Origin: Ostrinia nubilalis
Taxonomy: Eukaryota; Arthropoda; Insecta; Lepidoptera; Crambidae
Assembly: GCF_963855985.1 (NCBI RefSeq)
Contig: NC_087112.1
Location: 8,062,501-8,126,500, forward strand
DNA: 64,000 bases
Reading direction: 5' to 3'
Made by a program: the position numbers and the translations under genes. Below, one piece after another: positions 34,724 through 44,505 of this stretch. Under the pieces are notes generated by a model. That model saw nothing but the letters and a program-made list of their open reading frames with translations, was not told where the DNA came from and made no database searches. Numbering within the stretch: the first letter of the stretch is position 1; each line of letters starts with the position of its first letter.

Positions 34724-36080
34724 TTAAACTCTTTTTATTAGCCTTTTTTATGCCATTTATAATAAAGTCATATTCATACCTTAAATAGTCAATCTCTATG
34801 TTTAATTTAAAAGTGATATAATCAAATTTATTACCGTTTAGAGTTTTCATCATAATGTTATAATGTTGCTGGACGTCTATAAACTTACAATTTTGGTATT
34901 GCTTTGCAATTAATTTTAACTGTAAATTTACATGCTTAACATTTAAATAGCAGTTATTACATACACTTAACAATAGTATTTTGCACTGTTTAAGATTAAA
35001 ACAGGCATTGCTTATGTTACATAATAAAGCATAAGGATCTTTATCGTGGCTGCCAATGCCTAGTATGATTATGTCGTCCTTAGTTACAGTTTCATATAGA
35101 CCATGGACACTGTGCATAATGTCCTTTGAAGTTGCGTATGGTTTTACCAGTCCAGTGATGCTGTTAGTGTCATTCCATCTTCCCGACCGCGACTTTATGA
35201 GTTTAGCCGCGAGGCCACGAGTTTGTTCGTCTCCAACGATAAAAATGTTTGTTCTGTCCCCTGCAGGTTTAATGCTCTGTATTTTATCGCTGTCAACTGC
35301 CGAGATCGGTGACGACGAAACAACTGGAGAGAGTAATCTCTTCGGCTGCACAGTTCCAGCTTCTTTCGCGATCTTATTGGCCGGTGGAGTGGAGGTATTT
35401 CTAGGAGAAATCGGGGTATCTTCATTGCTCCCTTTCTGTAGGTTATATGAGTTATCTCGATTTTCTTCTTCCTGAGTAAAGTTTAATCTATGTTTGTGTA
35501 GACTCTTCCGCTTTTTTCTGTTACTTGTTTTTGTCGGCGTTGCTTTACATAATTCTTTCAGTTGGTTCATGTGCATATTGCAATCCTTTATTTCTTTTTT
35601 TAGGCATTTATTTTCCTCCAACAAGTTCACGATTTCATTTTCAGCAATGTCCAATTTTTCTTTTAATTCTAAAATTGTTTTTTCCATTTCATCCAGTTTC
35701 TCAAAAGTAGATATATTCAAATCAGGACAGCTTCTCGCTGATCTTAAGTTAGAGGATGACATAAACGATTGTGTTGATGAATCGTCTTCCTCAGTCGATA
35801 AGGCGTGAAATGAATTTTCAGTCGGTATATTCACTCTGTGCCGACTACGGAAGGTAATGTTGTCCTGTAGTGAATAAGAGGATGATGCTTTTTGGCTCTC
35901 CTCACTTTTACTACGGCATGCGTCGCATTTGTACCTCTTCTTACTGTCTGCTGTCATTAAATAGAAGAATTTCTCGCTAATGCTTGTGCAGTCTAGGTGG
36001 TAATGTTTTTGACATAACATACATACTAAAAAGTCTCTTTTAACAATGTCTTTGTTACATTTCCCGCATACTAGTGCCAT
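34704..36080 (-). CDS. CR1 ORF1 protein: PHD finger, coiled coil, esterase-like domain
   Basis: 458 residues, starting with ATG at 36080. A C4HC3 PHD-type zinc finger is formed by C5, C8, C20, C23, H28, C31, C52 and C55. Residues ~130-175 form a heptad-rich coiled coil (LDEMEKTILELKEKL...). A basic, Ser/Pro-rich linker follows. Residues ~275-425 look like the SGNH/esterase-type domain described in CR1 ORF1 proteins, with IFIVGDEQTRGL at block I and IILGIGSHD at block III. The usual GDS nucleophile reads GDE, so hydrolase activity is doubtful. Likely role, from the family: RNA binding and ribonucleoprotein assembly. The reading frame is intact and ends in TAG at 34704-34706. Confidence 0.88.
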   Translation of the reverse strand: MALVCGKCNKDIVKRDFLVCMLCQKHYHLDCTSISEKFFYLMTADSKKRYKCDACRSKSEESQKASSSYSLQDNITFRSRHRVNIPTENSFHALSTEEDDSSTQSFMSSSNLRSARSCPDLNISTFEKLDEMEKTILELKEKLDIAENEIVNLLEENKCLKKEIKDCNMHMNQLKELCKATPTKTSNRKKRKSLHKHRLNFTQEEENRDNSYNLQKGSNEDTPISPRNTSTPPANKIAKEAGTVQPKRLLSPVVSSSPISAVDSDKIQSIKPAGDRTNIFIVGDEQTRGLAAKLIKSRSGRWNDTNSITGLVKPYATSKDIMHSVHGLYETVTKDDIIILGIGSHDKDPYALLCNISNACFNLKQCKILLLSVCNNCYLNVKHVNLQLKLIAKQYQNCKFIDVQQHYNIMMKTLNGNKFDYITFKLNIEIDYLRYEYDFIINGIKKANKKSLKQFFRP

Positions 36081-36199
36081 CTTGTGGTGTAATTCCTATT
36101 TATTGGTCCAGAGATATTGATTTAGGTGCGTCCTCTATTGTTGAGTGGTGTAGATATTGTTCAGCTTGGTCGAGTAGCACGATTTACTAGGATTTATTA
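36081..36199 (-). promoter_or_regulatory. CR1 5' leader with presumed internal promoter
   Basis: This 119-bp leader lies between the TSD and the ORF1 start. Full-length LINEs carry an internal promoter in the leader, so its presence up to the TSD supports a full-length insertion. No specific promoter motif is claimed. Confidence 0.5.
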
Positions 36200-36224
36200 G
36201 GACTTTAAGTCAAGTTAAGTCAAA

Positions 36225-36345
36225 TGAAGGATTTGGCCTATACTCCCCACGCTGGCCAGACGGGTTGGGGAGGCCTGATGTTCGCGTATTTGTTTCTTAG
36301 TCACCTTTTACGACATCCATGGCAAGAGTGGGTCCTATCCTATTA
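36225..36345 (+). repeat. Dispersed repeat 'Z' copy
   Basis: Contains CCCACGCTGGCCAGACGGG and CAAGAGTGGGTCCTATCCTA, matching 5520-5650. It lies between the CR1 5' end and the THAP core promoter. Confidence 0.5.
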
Positions 36346-36418
36346 TCAGGCCTGGCTCACTCCGTGCGGTACATCCGATAATTACCTACAGCGAAGCGCC
36401 CCGCCGGCGGGTATTATA

Positions 36419-36452
36419 TCAGTCGAGTGTCACGCGCGCGCCCGTCAGGACG
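36419..36452 (+). promoter_or_regulatory. Predicted core promoter (Inr + DPE) of the THAP gene
   Basis: TCAGT at 36419-36423 matches the arthropod initiator, placing +1 at A36421. GGACG at 36448-36452 is exactly +28 to +32 and fits the downstream promoter element consensus RGWYV. The surrounding ~100 bp is CpG-rich (CACGCGCGCGCCCGTC), unlike the AT-rich surroundings. The predicted 5' UTR is 81 nt and contains one weak-context upstream ATG at 36480 in another frame. Confidence 0.6.
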
Positions 36453-36501
36453 CTGGCGTGCGTTGCAGTAACTAATTATATGATCGAAGTATTATTTAAA
36501 A

Positions 36502-36608
36502 ATGGACATAAAGAGAAAGAAATATTATTGTGCGGCGTTCGGGTGTTTAAATTCGAAAAGAAATCTACCGGATTTATCTTTTTTTTCCCTTCCCAAAGAT
36601 GCTGAAAG
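36502..36608 (+). CDS. First coding exon of a THAP-domain protein (partial gene)
   Basis: The ATG at 36502 has a good start context (AAAATGG). The exon encodes 35 codons plus 2 nt and ends at AAAG|GTATGT, a consensus splice donor (GT at 36609). The peptide has YYCAAFGCLNS, giving the first zinc-ligand pair C10-x4-C15, then FFSLPKDAER, the conserved THAP aromatic/Pro core. THAP domains are ~80-90-residue C2CH zinc fingers that bind DNA, found in transcription factors and P-element-type transposases. The second half (W, C-x2-H, AVPTIF-type motif) must lie in a later exon, which I could not find. Reading through the donor stops after 47 codons. It could be a host gene or a domesticated or intact transposase gene. 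Confidence 0.65.
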
Positions 36609-36687
36609 GTATGTTGACCATGTAGGTAATCAATAATTCTTAGGATAGTATAGGAACCTAACTTACCATGACTATTGCTCAGAATGC

Positions 36688-36753
36688 GTTCGTTCGTTTC
36701 AGCCAAAATAAATGACGTCCACTGCTGGACAAAGGCCTCTCCCAAGGTTTTCC
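36688..36753 (-). mobile_element. RTE-type LINE 3' fragment (family B) in the THAP intron
   Basis: About 65 bp inverted, starting TTCGTTCGTTTCAGCCAAAA and including CGTCCACTGCTGGACAAAGG. The flanks share GAATGCG on both sides, a likely short TSD. It lies ~80 bp downstream of the predicted THAP splice donor, so it would be intronic. Confidence 0.8.
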
Positions 36754-37088
36754 ATAATGAATGCGTACTTACCTACATACGTACCTCATTACAAATAAGT
36801 AGATTAATTATTTTTTTACTAGATACTACTAGACAGCAACCCTAACAGCGTAAGAAGAGTTCAGAGGCACGCGATAGAAAGAGACAAAACTTGTAGGTGA
36901 ATAAAATTGTAGGTACGTAGTGCTGTGCGAGCTGAATTCCACTGTATCGCGTCGTAGCAAGACTCGCATTTATTTAAATCGTCTTGCGGAGTAATCCTTC
37001 TGTACCTGTACTATTACTTATTCTGTGCTATTATTCTATTCTGCTGGAACAACACGGAAATAATACAAATACAAATCTTTATTGTGAA
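36754..37088. other. Gene-free stretch downstream of the THAP exon
   Basis: No exon with the second half of a THAP domain was found here by eye. No repeat was recognised. Confidence 0.3.
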
Positions 37089-37437
37089 CTAGCGGCCGCC
37101 CGCGACTTCCTACGCGTGGATCCCGTTTTACCCCCTTCGTCTATATTACGCGGTTTAGATTTTTTCATACAAATGTTATTTCCCGCTAACTCTCGTTCCC
37201 GTGGGAATTTTGCAATATCCTATTTTAACTAAGCTTTAAGTTTACTAAGATACCTGCATGCCAAATGTCAAGCGTCTAACTTAAGCGGTTTAGATTTTTC
37301 ATAAAAAAGGATTTTCCCGCTAATTCCCGTTTCCGTGGGAATTCCTAAGTATCCTATAACCTGCCCAGGAGTACGAAGAATAATTGTACCAAATTTCGTC
37401 AAAATCCGTTGAATAGTTTTTGTTTCTATAAGGAACA

Positions 37438-37503
<66 letters not shown>

Positions 37504-37605
37504 AATTTTACTGATTGCATTTTTGGCATCAGTATCGATCACTAATCACCCCCTGATAGTTATTTTGAAGATATGTTTCATGTACAGAATTGACCTCTCT
37601 ACAGA
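37089..37605 (-). mobile_element. Helitron-like non-autonomous element, 517 bp
   Basis: In minus orientation it begins TCTGTAGAGAGGTCAATTCT and ends GTCGCGGGCGGCCGCTAG, with A before and T after the element, as expected for Helitron insertion between A and T. Internally it has two diverged ~95-bp units (GCGGTTTAGATTTTT..., about 37149 and 37277) and a CAGA microsatellite at 37440-37500. Confidence 0.65.
37436..37500. repeat. (CAGA)n microsatellite
   Basis: About 15 tandem CAGA units, with one CGGA variant at the start. The open frames across it on both strands are artefacts of the repeat. Confidence 0.95.
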
Positions 37606-38184
37606 TTTATTATAAGTTAGAAGATAATAGGTAAAATGATGTTACATGTCACAGTAGTATCACTATGTTCCGCTCAAAGAACGTACAATTTGTCAGATAA
37701 CAGAAATTGGCAGTTCATAAATTAATAGTGTTTAAGTTCTCTTTATTTCATCCTACATACCCTACCCCTTTCATATCCCGAATGTAATAAAGAAATCACA
37801 CTTTTCATCCCTTATTTACCCTCATCAAGTTTTTTATCGACAAAAAAATCGACTTTGTCCGTGTCCAAGGTCAATTTCCAAACACAGGTTTGTCAAATTC
37901 TGTCTAAAGTCAATATTTTTGTTGAACTAAAGACACGGGTCTTTACGCGACATTTATGATTGAGTTACATTAAGCACTCACGGCTTGACGTTTCGGCTGC
38001 AATGCATCAGCCGTGGTCTCAAGCAGACTCTATTTTAGTTGAAATGGAATGCGAAAGTTTAAAATGTAACTGTTTTTATTTATTCATCAAAATTAGACTT
38101 TTTAACGACCAACAAACAGACAGGACACTTTCGTATTTATAATGGCACACATAATTGATACTATAACGCCCAATGACGCCCAGA
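37606..38184. other. Gene-free stretch
   Basis: No gene or recognised repeat. Confidence 0.35.
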
Positions 38185-38622
38185 TAGTGTTGTAAGAAAC
38201 TCGAGTCTTTGAGTCTTATTTAATAGAACTTGAGCTATTTTTGAAGACTTATAAATAAAACTTAGAGCTCAAGTCCTTCAGAATTTTGAGTCTTTTGTAA
38301 AAGACTCGAGTCCTGCCAAAAAGAACTCAAAGACTGAGTCTTTTTAAAAGAACCTAGAAGTCCTCTAAATCCATTAATCTGTGAATTAAATAAGGATGAC
38401 GATAATATCAAATCACCGAGTATTACCTACATACACCAACTCAAGTTTATGACTTAGTATAGCTTAAAGATCTTAAAAGACTCGAAAGGACAAAGGACTT
38501 AGAAGACTCAGAAGACTCGAAAGAACTCGGACTCATGTGACTAATGAGTCTAATCCATGTCTTGAAAACAGACTCAAGTCTCGAAATGAAGACTAAAAGA
38601 CTCGAGAAAGCCCAGACATGGC
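38185..38622. mobile_element. Element rich in ACTCGAGTC-type palindromes (possible hAT-like MITE)
   Basis: The outer segments AAACTCGAGTCTTTGAG and the inverted AGACTCGAGAAAGCCC lie near the two ends. In between, GAGTC/GACTC pentamers recur many times on both strands (AAGACTCGAG, GAACTCAAAGACT and similar). Many subterminal copies of a short motif are typical of hAT elements, as in the element at 49205-51982. No TSD was confirmed. Confidence 0.45.
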
Positions 38623-39407
38623 GGCATTACTTGTAAATTAACATTCCAGGGGTTTAGAGAATTGGTACCGATCCCTAAATTACTGAACTTAATACATAGT
38701 AACTGAACCGTGTATGGTTTCCAATAAGTGGTTCAAATAGGCTTCGGGGATTACCCTCGATCGTTGGGGTCCGATTTACTAAACTTGGTTTAACGCTTGT
38801 AATATTATCATTATACACGTAAACTGTTATTTTTAACAGCACTTAAACTTCTTCTTTATTAGCCTAGGGGCCTCGTTCACCATCTTTGAGTAAAGTGTCA
38901 AGTAGGCTATAGGTCAGGGGTGTCCAACTTGATTAGACATAGATCTACTGTTTACTAACGAAACCCTGGGCGATCTGTCACTTACATAATTCTTAAATGC
39001 TAAAATGAAACAGCATAGTTTAGTAGGTACTTAATCATGTAGATTTTTTGCCTTGCCACGATCGACTGAACTAATATTAAAATGATTGCTACAGCTAAGC
39101 GTTTGCAGTAAAAATCTTCACAAAGCTTTTGAAATGAGTAATATAAAAGAATCACACCATTAATTTATTATACTTATTAAGAGAACGAATGTTAATGGAT
39201 ATTAAGACCGGGTTTGTTATAAATTATAATCCCATATAAATCCATCCCATATTGTTTCCATTTTTGCATCAAAATGTAATAAGAAAAATCAATTCCATTT
39301 TAACATTTAATCCTTCGAAAACTGTGTGGTTTTTGTCCGACTGCGATCCGAATATACAGGGTGTGTATTAATTTTAATTTATTTATCTTCATCTGTTGTG
39401 AAATTAG
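38623..39407. other. Gene-free stretch
   Basis: No gene or recognised repeat. Confidence 0.35.
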
Positions 39408-39756
39408 GGCCCTTTCCCACGGCCATCCAGTGTTGCGGGATCCTGCATTACTGGATTTGAGTGTACACACAACAATGTCCCGTTTTTGGCAGGTACAATG
39501 TTTTTACGGTACGGGTGTTTGAAAAAAATATGCAGGAAACTGCTAGTAGAAACACTTCTATTAAACAATACTATTATAATTAAACTAGATCCGGTTTTTA
39601 CTGGTCCAGTTAAATGAGAAAACCTAATTCAAAATTCGGTACGGATCGGTTTTTTGGGTGACGGGATGTTCGTGTGTTAATATTTTAAAACACGTAGGTA
39701 TACCATTAAACGAGATCCTGCAAAAAACGGGATGTCGCCGTGAGAAAGACCCCTTA
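39408..39756. mobile_element. MITE family V (AGGGCCCTTTCCCACGGC)
   Basis: The left end AGGGCCCTTTCCCACGGC is matched inverted by GCCGTGAGAAAGACCCCTT at the right end. TGCGGGATCCTGCA and AACGAGATCCTGCAAAAAAC blocks lie inside. Related tails occur at 44885-44945 and 62760-63165. Confidence 0.55.
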
Positions 39757-39985
39757 AATTATTTATTAAGTTAATAAAACAATTAAACGGGAACCGGTTT
39801 GATCGCGGATTAAGTATTTAAGTAGCAGGTGTTTATGAGGCAAATGCCAGCGTTAAATTAAATTAAATGACACGGTAATTAGGCAATCCATTGCTTAATA
39901 AATATTAATTGTTTATGTTTATTTATATTGCTTTATCACGCTTGAGTTCAAATATAATATTTCTCTAAACTCTAATATGTAATCG

Positions 39986-40205
39986 TCGTCGTCGTCGTTT
40001 CAGTCAAATGACGTCCACTGCTGGACAAAGGCCTCCCCCAAGGTTTTCCATAATGAACGGTCCTGCGCTGCCCGCATCCAGACTCTTCCCGCGACCTTCA
40101 CCAGATCGTCGGTCCACCTAGTAGGAGGCCTGCCCACGCCAGTCTTCCAGCCCGTGGTCGCCACTCGAGAATTTTTCTGCCCCAACGGCCTTCGTGTCTA
40201 CGAGC
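39986..40205 (-). mobile_element. RTE-type LINE 3' fragment (family B) with 12-bp TSD
   Basis: A 220-bp inverted 3' end with a (GTC)n-type tail. AATATGTAATCG flanks it at 39974-39985 and 40206-40217. The minus frame encodes TRWTDDLVKVAGRVWMRAAQ and ends QQWTS, the family B C-terminus. It is the longest clean family B copy in the window. Confidence 0.9.
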
Positions 40206-40229
40206 AATATGTAATCGACTTTGTGCTAT

Positions 40230-40330
40230 TTCTTTCTTCTTCTTCTCAGTTGGTACACTCTTGTCAGAGTGGTCGTGGTCATCATTGTGCATCACGATGA
40301 GTAATGTTCCTCGCAATACGGCATCATTTC
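40230..40330 (-). pseudogene. LINE reverse-transcriptase C-terminal relic (third family)
   Basis: It shares GTACACTCTTGTCAGAGTGG and GTGGTCATCATT with 63545-63800, whose minus strand encodes a GRSPMRWTDQIKAAT block. Only the distal part is present here. Confidence 0.5.
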
Positions 40331-40384
40331 TATTCGCTATTTCTTTATCAGTCAACAAACCGCAGAATACTCAATAATAATTTG

Positions 40385-40500
40385 GACTGGCCTCCGACTC
40401 GGTGAACTGACGATCTGGTGAAAGTCGCGGGAAGCACCTGGATGCGGGCAGCGCAGGACCGGTCGTTGTACAAATGCCTTTGCCCAGCAGTAGCGGTTTT
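40385..40500 (+). mobile_element. RTE-type LINE 3' fragment (family B)
   Basis: Match from CTGACGATCTGGTGAAAGTC to TTTGCCCAGCAGTAG. The terminal GGACGTCATTTGGCTG part is missing. It lies about 180 bp from an inverted copy. Confidence 0.75.
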
Positions 40501-40869
40501 TTAAACGAAAACGTAGTAGTTTAAAGTAAAAAGGAGTGTTGTTTAAACACAGACACCCTGTATAAAAGATATCAGCAGAGATAATATGATTGGATAGCGC
40601 ATGCATTCAATTTGTCTGCATTCTCTAATTTGAAGCTAGACTGGGTTTCTTAGCAGTGTTTACTATTCATAGCTTTTAAATTATTCGTTTTGGAAGAAAA
40701 GGTCTCAGGAAAACTAAATAGAAACAATATTGTTAATTCAACTTTTAGTGACTGCCTACAGACATCACTAGATTAATATAATAACTATGTACCTAATAAT
40801 TACTTATTTTAAAGAGTTGAATTGTTGATATTTTGAAAATTCTTTCATCAGAGTTCGAAAGCTGGCTAC

Positions 40870-41045
40870 ATTATTCGTGGGTAACTTAGATTTAAAACCC
40901 GGGCGAGTTAACTGCGCACCTGGCGGCCGTGACGTCACATCGACGCTCTGGTACGGACGGGGCGAACGCGGGGAGGCGTGGGGTAAGTGGGAGGGAGAGT
41001 CGCATTCCAGCGAGGTGCTCATTAGCTCGATCGGGTTGTTAGATC
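40870..41045. other. GC- and CpG-rich island
   Basis: A CpG-rich block in AT-rich DNA. It contains a full CRE palindrome (TGACGTCA, about 40930-40937) and, ~50 bp on, GTGGGGTAAGTGGG, a splice-donor-like site. This could be a promoter with a non-coding first exon, or part of a repeat. No Inr/DPE pair was recognised. Confidence 0.3.
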
Positions 41046-41084
41046 TATGTAACTACATATTTTATATATTTTTGTGACAAATCG

Positions 41085-41121
41085 AAATTCACATAGGGCG
41101 AAGCCGTGAGCAAAAGTTAGA
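41085..41121 (+). mobile_element. Helitron-like 3' end (degenerate)
   Basis: ATAGGGCGAAGCCGTGAGCA followed by AAAGTTAG resembles the hairpin plus CTAG ends at 47604 and 59150, with the terminal C mutated. Confidence 0.35.
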
Positions 41122-42511
41122 GGTAAATTACCGATATTAGATGTACTGAACCTGTATTTTCCACCTAATGCAACTTAATAATATTCTTCCAAGAAACGTC
41201 ACTAATAAAAACCTAAACACATTCCTATTGAGAATAAAGTCACAAAACGAAATGTCTCACTTTAAACCGGATAGATCCCCATCTATTACTCGCTATCCCT
41301 GATCCCCACTGACATAGGAAACAGGCTGATCCCCCAATCACTTAGAAGTGTCCCGGGATTCCCCGGAATAGTGGAGATTCGCTTTGAAATGCAGCCGTCT
41401 GTCAGCCTTTAGGATTGGATACGCATTTTTAGTTTATAGTTTATTTAATGTTGGTTTTGAGCGAGTTTATAGTTCAGTCAGAGTTTGATTCGGAGTACAA
41501 ACAAACTTTCTATTAATGTTAACATAGTGACAGAAAGGATCTTAAGGCTTATAACTAGTTACATTTTCTCGTAAAAAATAACAAGAAATAATGAAATAAG
41601 AATAAAACCCCAATATTAAGGATGTTAATTATAATTAAAAAAAAAAACGAGTACATGTCTTTGGAAAGAAAAAAACGAAGCTAGGTAATTTAATTTATAA
41701 TGTCCCAATAAACTTTTAAGCATGAACCATACCAAAAACTTAGATAAGATGGTACTTACTGTCTGTCACCATTAACTCAAAATAATAATAGTAAAGAAAT
41801 CAACGAAGACACTTTTCATTCCATAAGATAAGTACCGTTAAACTTAAAAGGATACCTTAATATTTTGAAACAAAACAAAATACGAACTAAAAGGCTGTAC
41901 AACAGTACTCAAGAACACCTTTATAAAGCTTTTAAACGTCTTGAATATTAATGTAGTGTTAGTAGAAAGTACAAAACAATACAGATAAAATTTTGTTCAC
42001 CTTCAACGTTCTTCATTGCGTAATTCCATATCTATAATACTCCCTAAAGACTCAAAAACATTAGTTATTAGTTCCAAAAATACCACAGCAGCTGTGAATC
42101 ATGTCACTACTGAACACTTGACCCATTAAGACATTGGAAAGTAACTGATAAACAAGAAAAAAACAAAGAAAACCAGTATTTTACCTGTCCAGTATAACCT
42201 GACACCTCATACCAGACATGCCTATAGAATTCTTCAAAGCAAGTTCAGATTAGCGAAGGTCGTAATATGGTGGAATAGTGATTCACCGCTTACAAAGAAT
42301 AAAGGTTGGTGCTGAATGTGTGATATGTGACTGAATTGTTACTCATATCCGTTAGCGGCTAGATTTTGATGTAATTTGTATGTGTCATTATTTGCACTTA
42401 TGCATTTTGAGTTATGACTGTTTTGGAAATAAGTGAAAGTATTTGGAGACGTCTCAGAAATCACTCTCTATTTATCCATTGACTAATGAAATTCTTCAGG
42501 TATGCAATAGT
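41122..42511. other. AT-rich gene-free stretch
   Basis: No gene or recognised repeat. Confidence 0.35.
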
Positions 42512-42620
42512 CATCATCATCATTTCTGCTAAAGGACTTCCACTGCTGAACATAGGCCTTAATGATTTCCAGATTGTCCGGTTGAAATGAGCCTCCATTC
42601 AGAGGCTTCCGGGAACCGTC
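42512..42620 (-). mobile_element. RTE-type LINE 3' fragment (family A), degenerate
   Basis: Inverted: TCATCATCATCATTTCTGC, then CTTCCACTGCTGAACATAGG and a diverged inner part. Confidence 0.65.
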
Positions 42621-42711
42621 ATAAAATCACCTGACCTGACCACGCTGTGGGTGGAAGTCCCAATCTCTCTAAATATAATTAATATTATTATGTAATATGT
42701 ATTTTGCTCTT

Positions 42712-42893
42712 GAGTGGCGACCACGGAAGACGAAGTGTGGGCATGCCCGACACTAGATGGACCGACAATCTGGTGAAGGTCGCGGGAGGTACCTGGATGC
42801 GGGCAGCGCAAAATAAAGATTATTTATGGGGAAATCCTTGAGGGAGGCCTTTGTCCAGCAGTGGACGTCATTTGGCTGAAACGAACGAAACGA
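42712..42893 (+). mobile_element. RTE-type LINE 3' fragment (family B)
   Basis: About 180 bp from GAGTGGCGACCACGG through AGATGGACCGACAATCTGGT to CATTTGGCTGAAACGAACGA. It has small indels. Confidence 0.85.
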
Positions 42894-44505
42894 TGTATTT
42901 TGTGTAGTCAATAATAAAGTACAGGAATTGCACATTGATTATTCAACATTGCACTAAACACAAAAGGTGTAGGTTTCCACCAAAGACCCGTTTCCAGGCA
43001 AGAAAATGGCATTTGCATCTCAATCGAGCTATAGGAATTCAAATATCATAGTTTCGGTCTATTTTGCTTGCCAATTTGTGCGTCTGCGGTCGTTGCCATA
43101 GATCATTTAGAGACAGTAGGTCTAGACCTTGTTTTTTAATGCATTTCCTGACAAAAAAAAGGTCTAGAATCTAGATCTACTCTCAGATGCAAAATAAACT
43201 AACAAAAAGTCTTTTTTCTACACGCTATTGAAATTGAATGCTGTCTGTTTTCGATAAAAGTAAATTTCACTGTGCTTACTAGAGACAAAACCTTAAATAA
43301 TTAAAAAAGGGAAATATCTGATGTATTCATTGTACTTTTCTCAAATAATAGGATGAAAATGAAAGAACCCGCAAAAAATTTAAAATTTCCAAAACTAAAT
43401 GATGAAATCTACTAAGTCTGTCCATTCAAATTTGAACTTTATTACCAGCAGATTGCGTTCAAAATTTAATAGAAATGGTAGTTTATGGGTCTTCTTTTCC
43501 TTTCTATACTGTATTTGGAGCTGAGGATCGGCATTATCCTTCTAGACTTTCAATGGGATTTTGGTTTAACGAGTATCTGGAAATGGATACCTAGGAATAC
43601 TGTTCCCAATAATATCCCTTTTGAAATTTAGAATACAGTCTAAAATCAATCTTTGTAAATCTAGGCAGATCAAATAATAACGCTTTTAGAAGACTGATTG
43701 AATTTGGATGAAATCGATCATGAATGACCACACGAAAATGTTGGAAGATAAAGTTTTTAATGGCCACGCATGACTAAGGGCATGTTTTACCACTTACTGA
43801 TAAGTTTGTCCCTGTTAGCTTATTTGGGTGGAAACTTATCTATAAATAAATAAATATTCCTTGGACATCTTACACTGCGCTTCTTATCTGTCAGATAAAC
43901 TACAACCTAGCCTTAATCTACATGATTTTTAAACTTGTAATATTACTAAAAAAAGCGCCATTTATTTAGATTTTCTGGCAGACACAATTTCCTAGAACTC
44001 AACCACCTTTTTTCTTAAGTTTTCTATATTCGATCCTTATAATACTTTTCCTATTTCCACAAAAAACCATTTCCTCCAAATCCTATCATCCCAAAATCTA
44101 TTTTTCATAACCGTGTTTCCATGAAATATTATTCAATGTTACCTAATCTATCCTCTCATAGTAATACCAAACGTGGCGAATATACCGATCGTGACGTCCG
44201 AGATGAACGATTTTAATCGAATCGAAATCGATTGGGCCGATGCGTGCTTCATACTAACCACTGTTAGCGGCCTAGTAAGAATACTGTTAGTGCCACAGTG
44301 TAGTAGAATACAGTATTCAATAAAGAATTTACATAGGTTGAGATGAAACTCATAACGTTAGAATAAATATCTTTACTACCTCTGCAATCACAAGGAAACA
44401 ATTGATTGAAGAGTGGATTAGAGAAACACGTCTAGTCACAAAACTTAACTTGTATAAGTCTTCTTAACTTGCAAAAGACAATTTATATCTTGACTTGACT
44501 TAAGG
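42894..44505. other. AT-rich gene-free stretch
   Basis: No gene or recognised repeat. Confidence 0.35.

Larger units (their letters stand above)
31582..36199 (-). mobile_element. Complete CR1-clade non-LTR retrotransposon
   Basis: About 4.6 kb in minus orientation: ~119-bp 5' leader, ORF1, ORF2, ~172-bp 3' UTR and a short TTTGAA-repeat tail (CGTTTTGAATTTGAATTTGA). The hexamer GGACTT flanks it at 31576-31581 and 36200-36205. Outside the flanks, the sequence reads across from one LINE tail to its continuation (compare 44480-44520 inverted), which confirms the boundaries. A PHD-finger plus esterase-like ORF1 and an APE-type endonuclease in ORF2 place it in the CR1 group. Both frames are uninterrupted, so the copy is probably young. 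Confidence 0.88.

Noticed and set aside
37320..37615. Open frames rich in CLSV or DRQT repeats
   Set aside because: They are both strands of a (CAGA)n microsatellite within a Helitron-like element.
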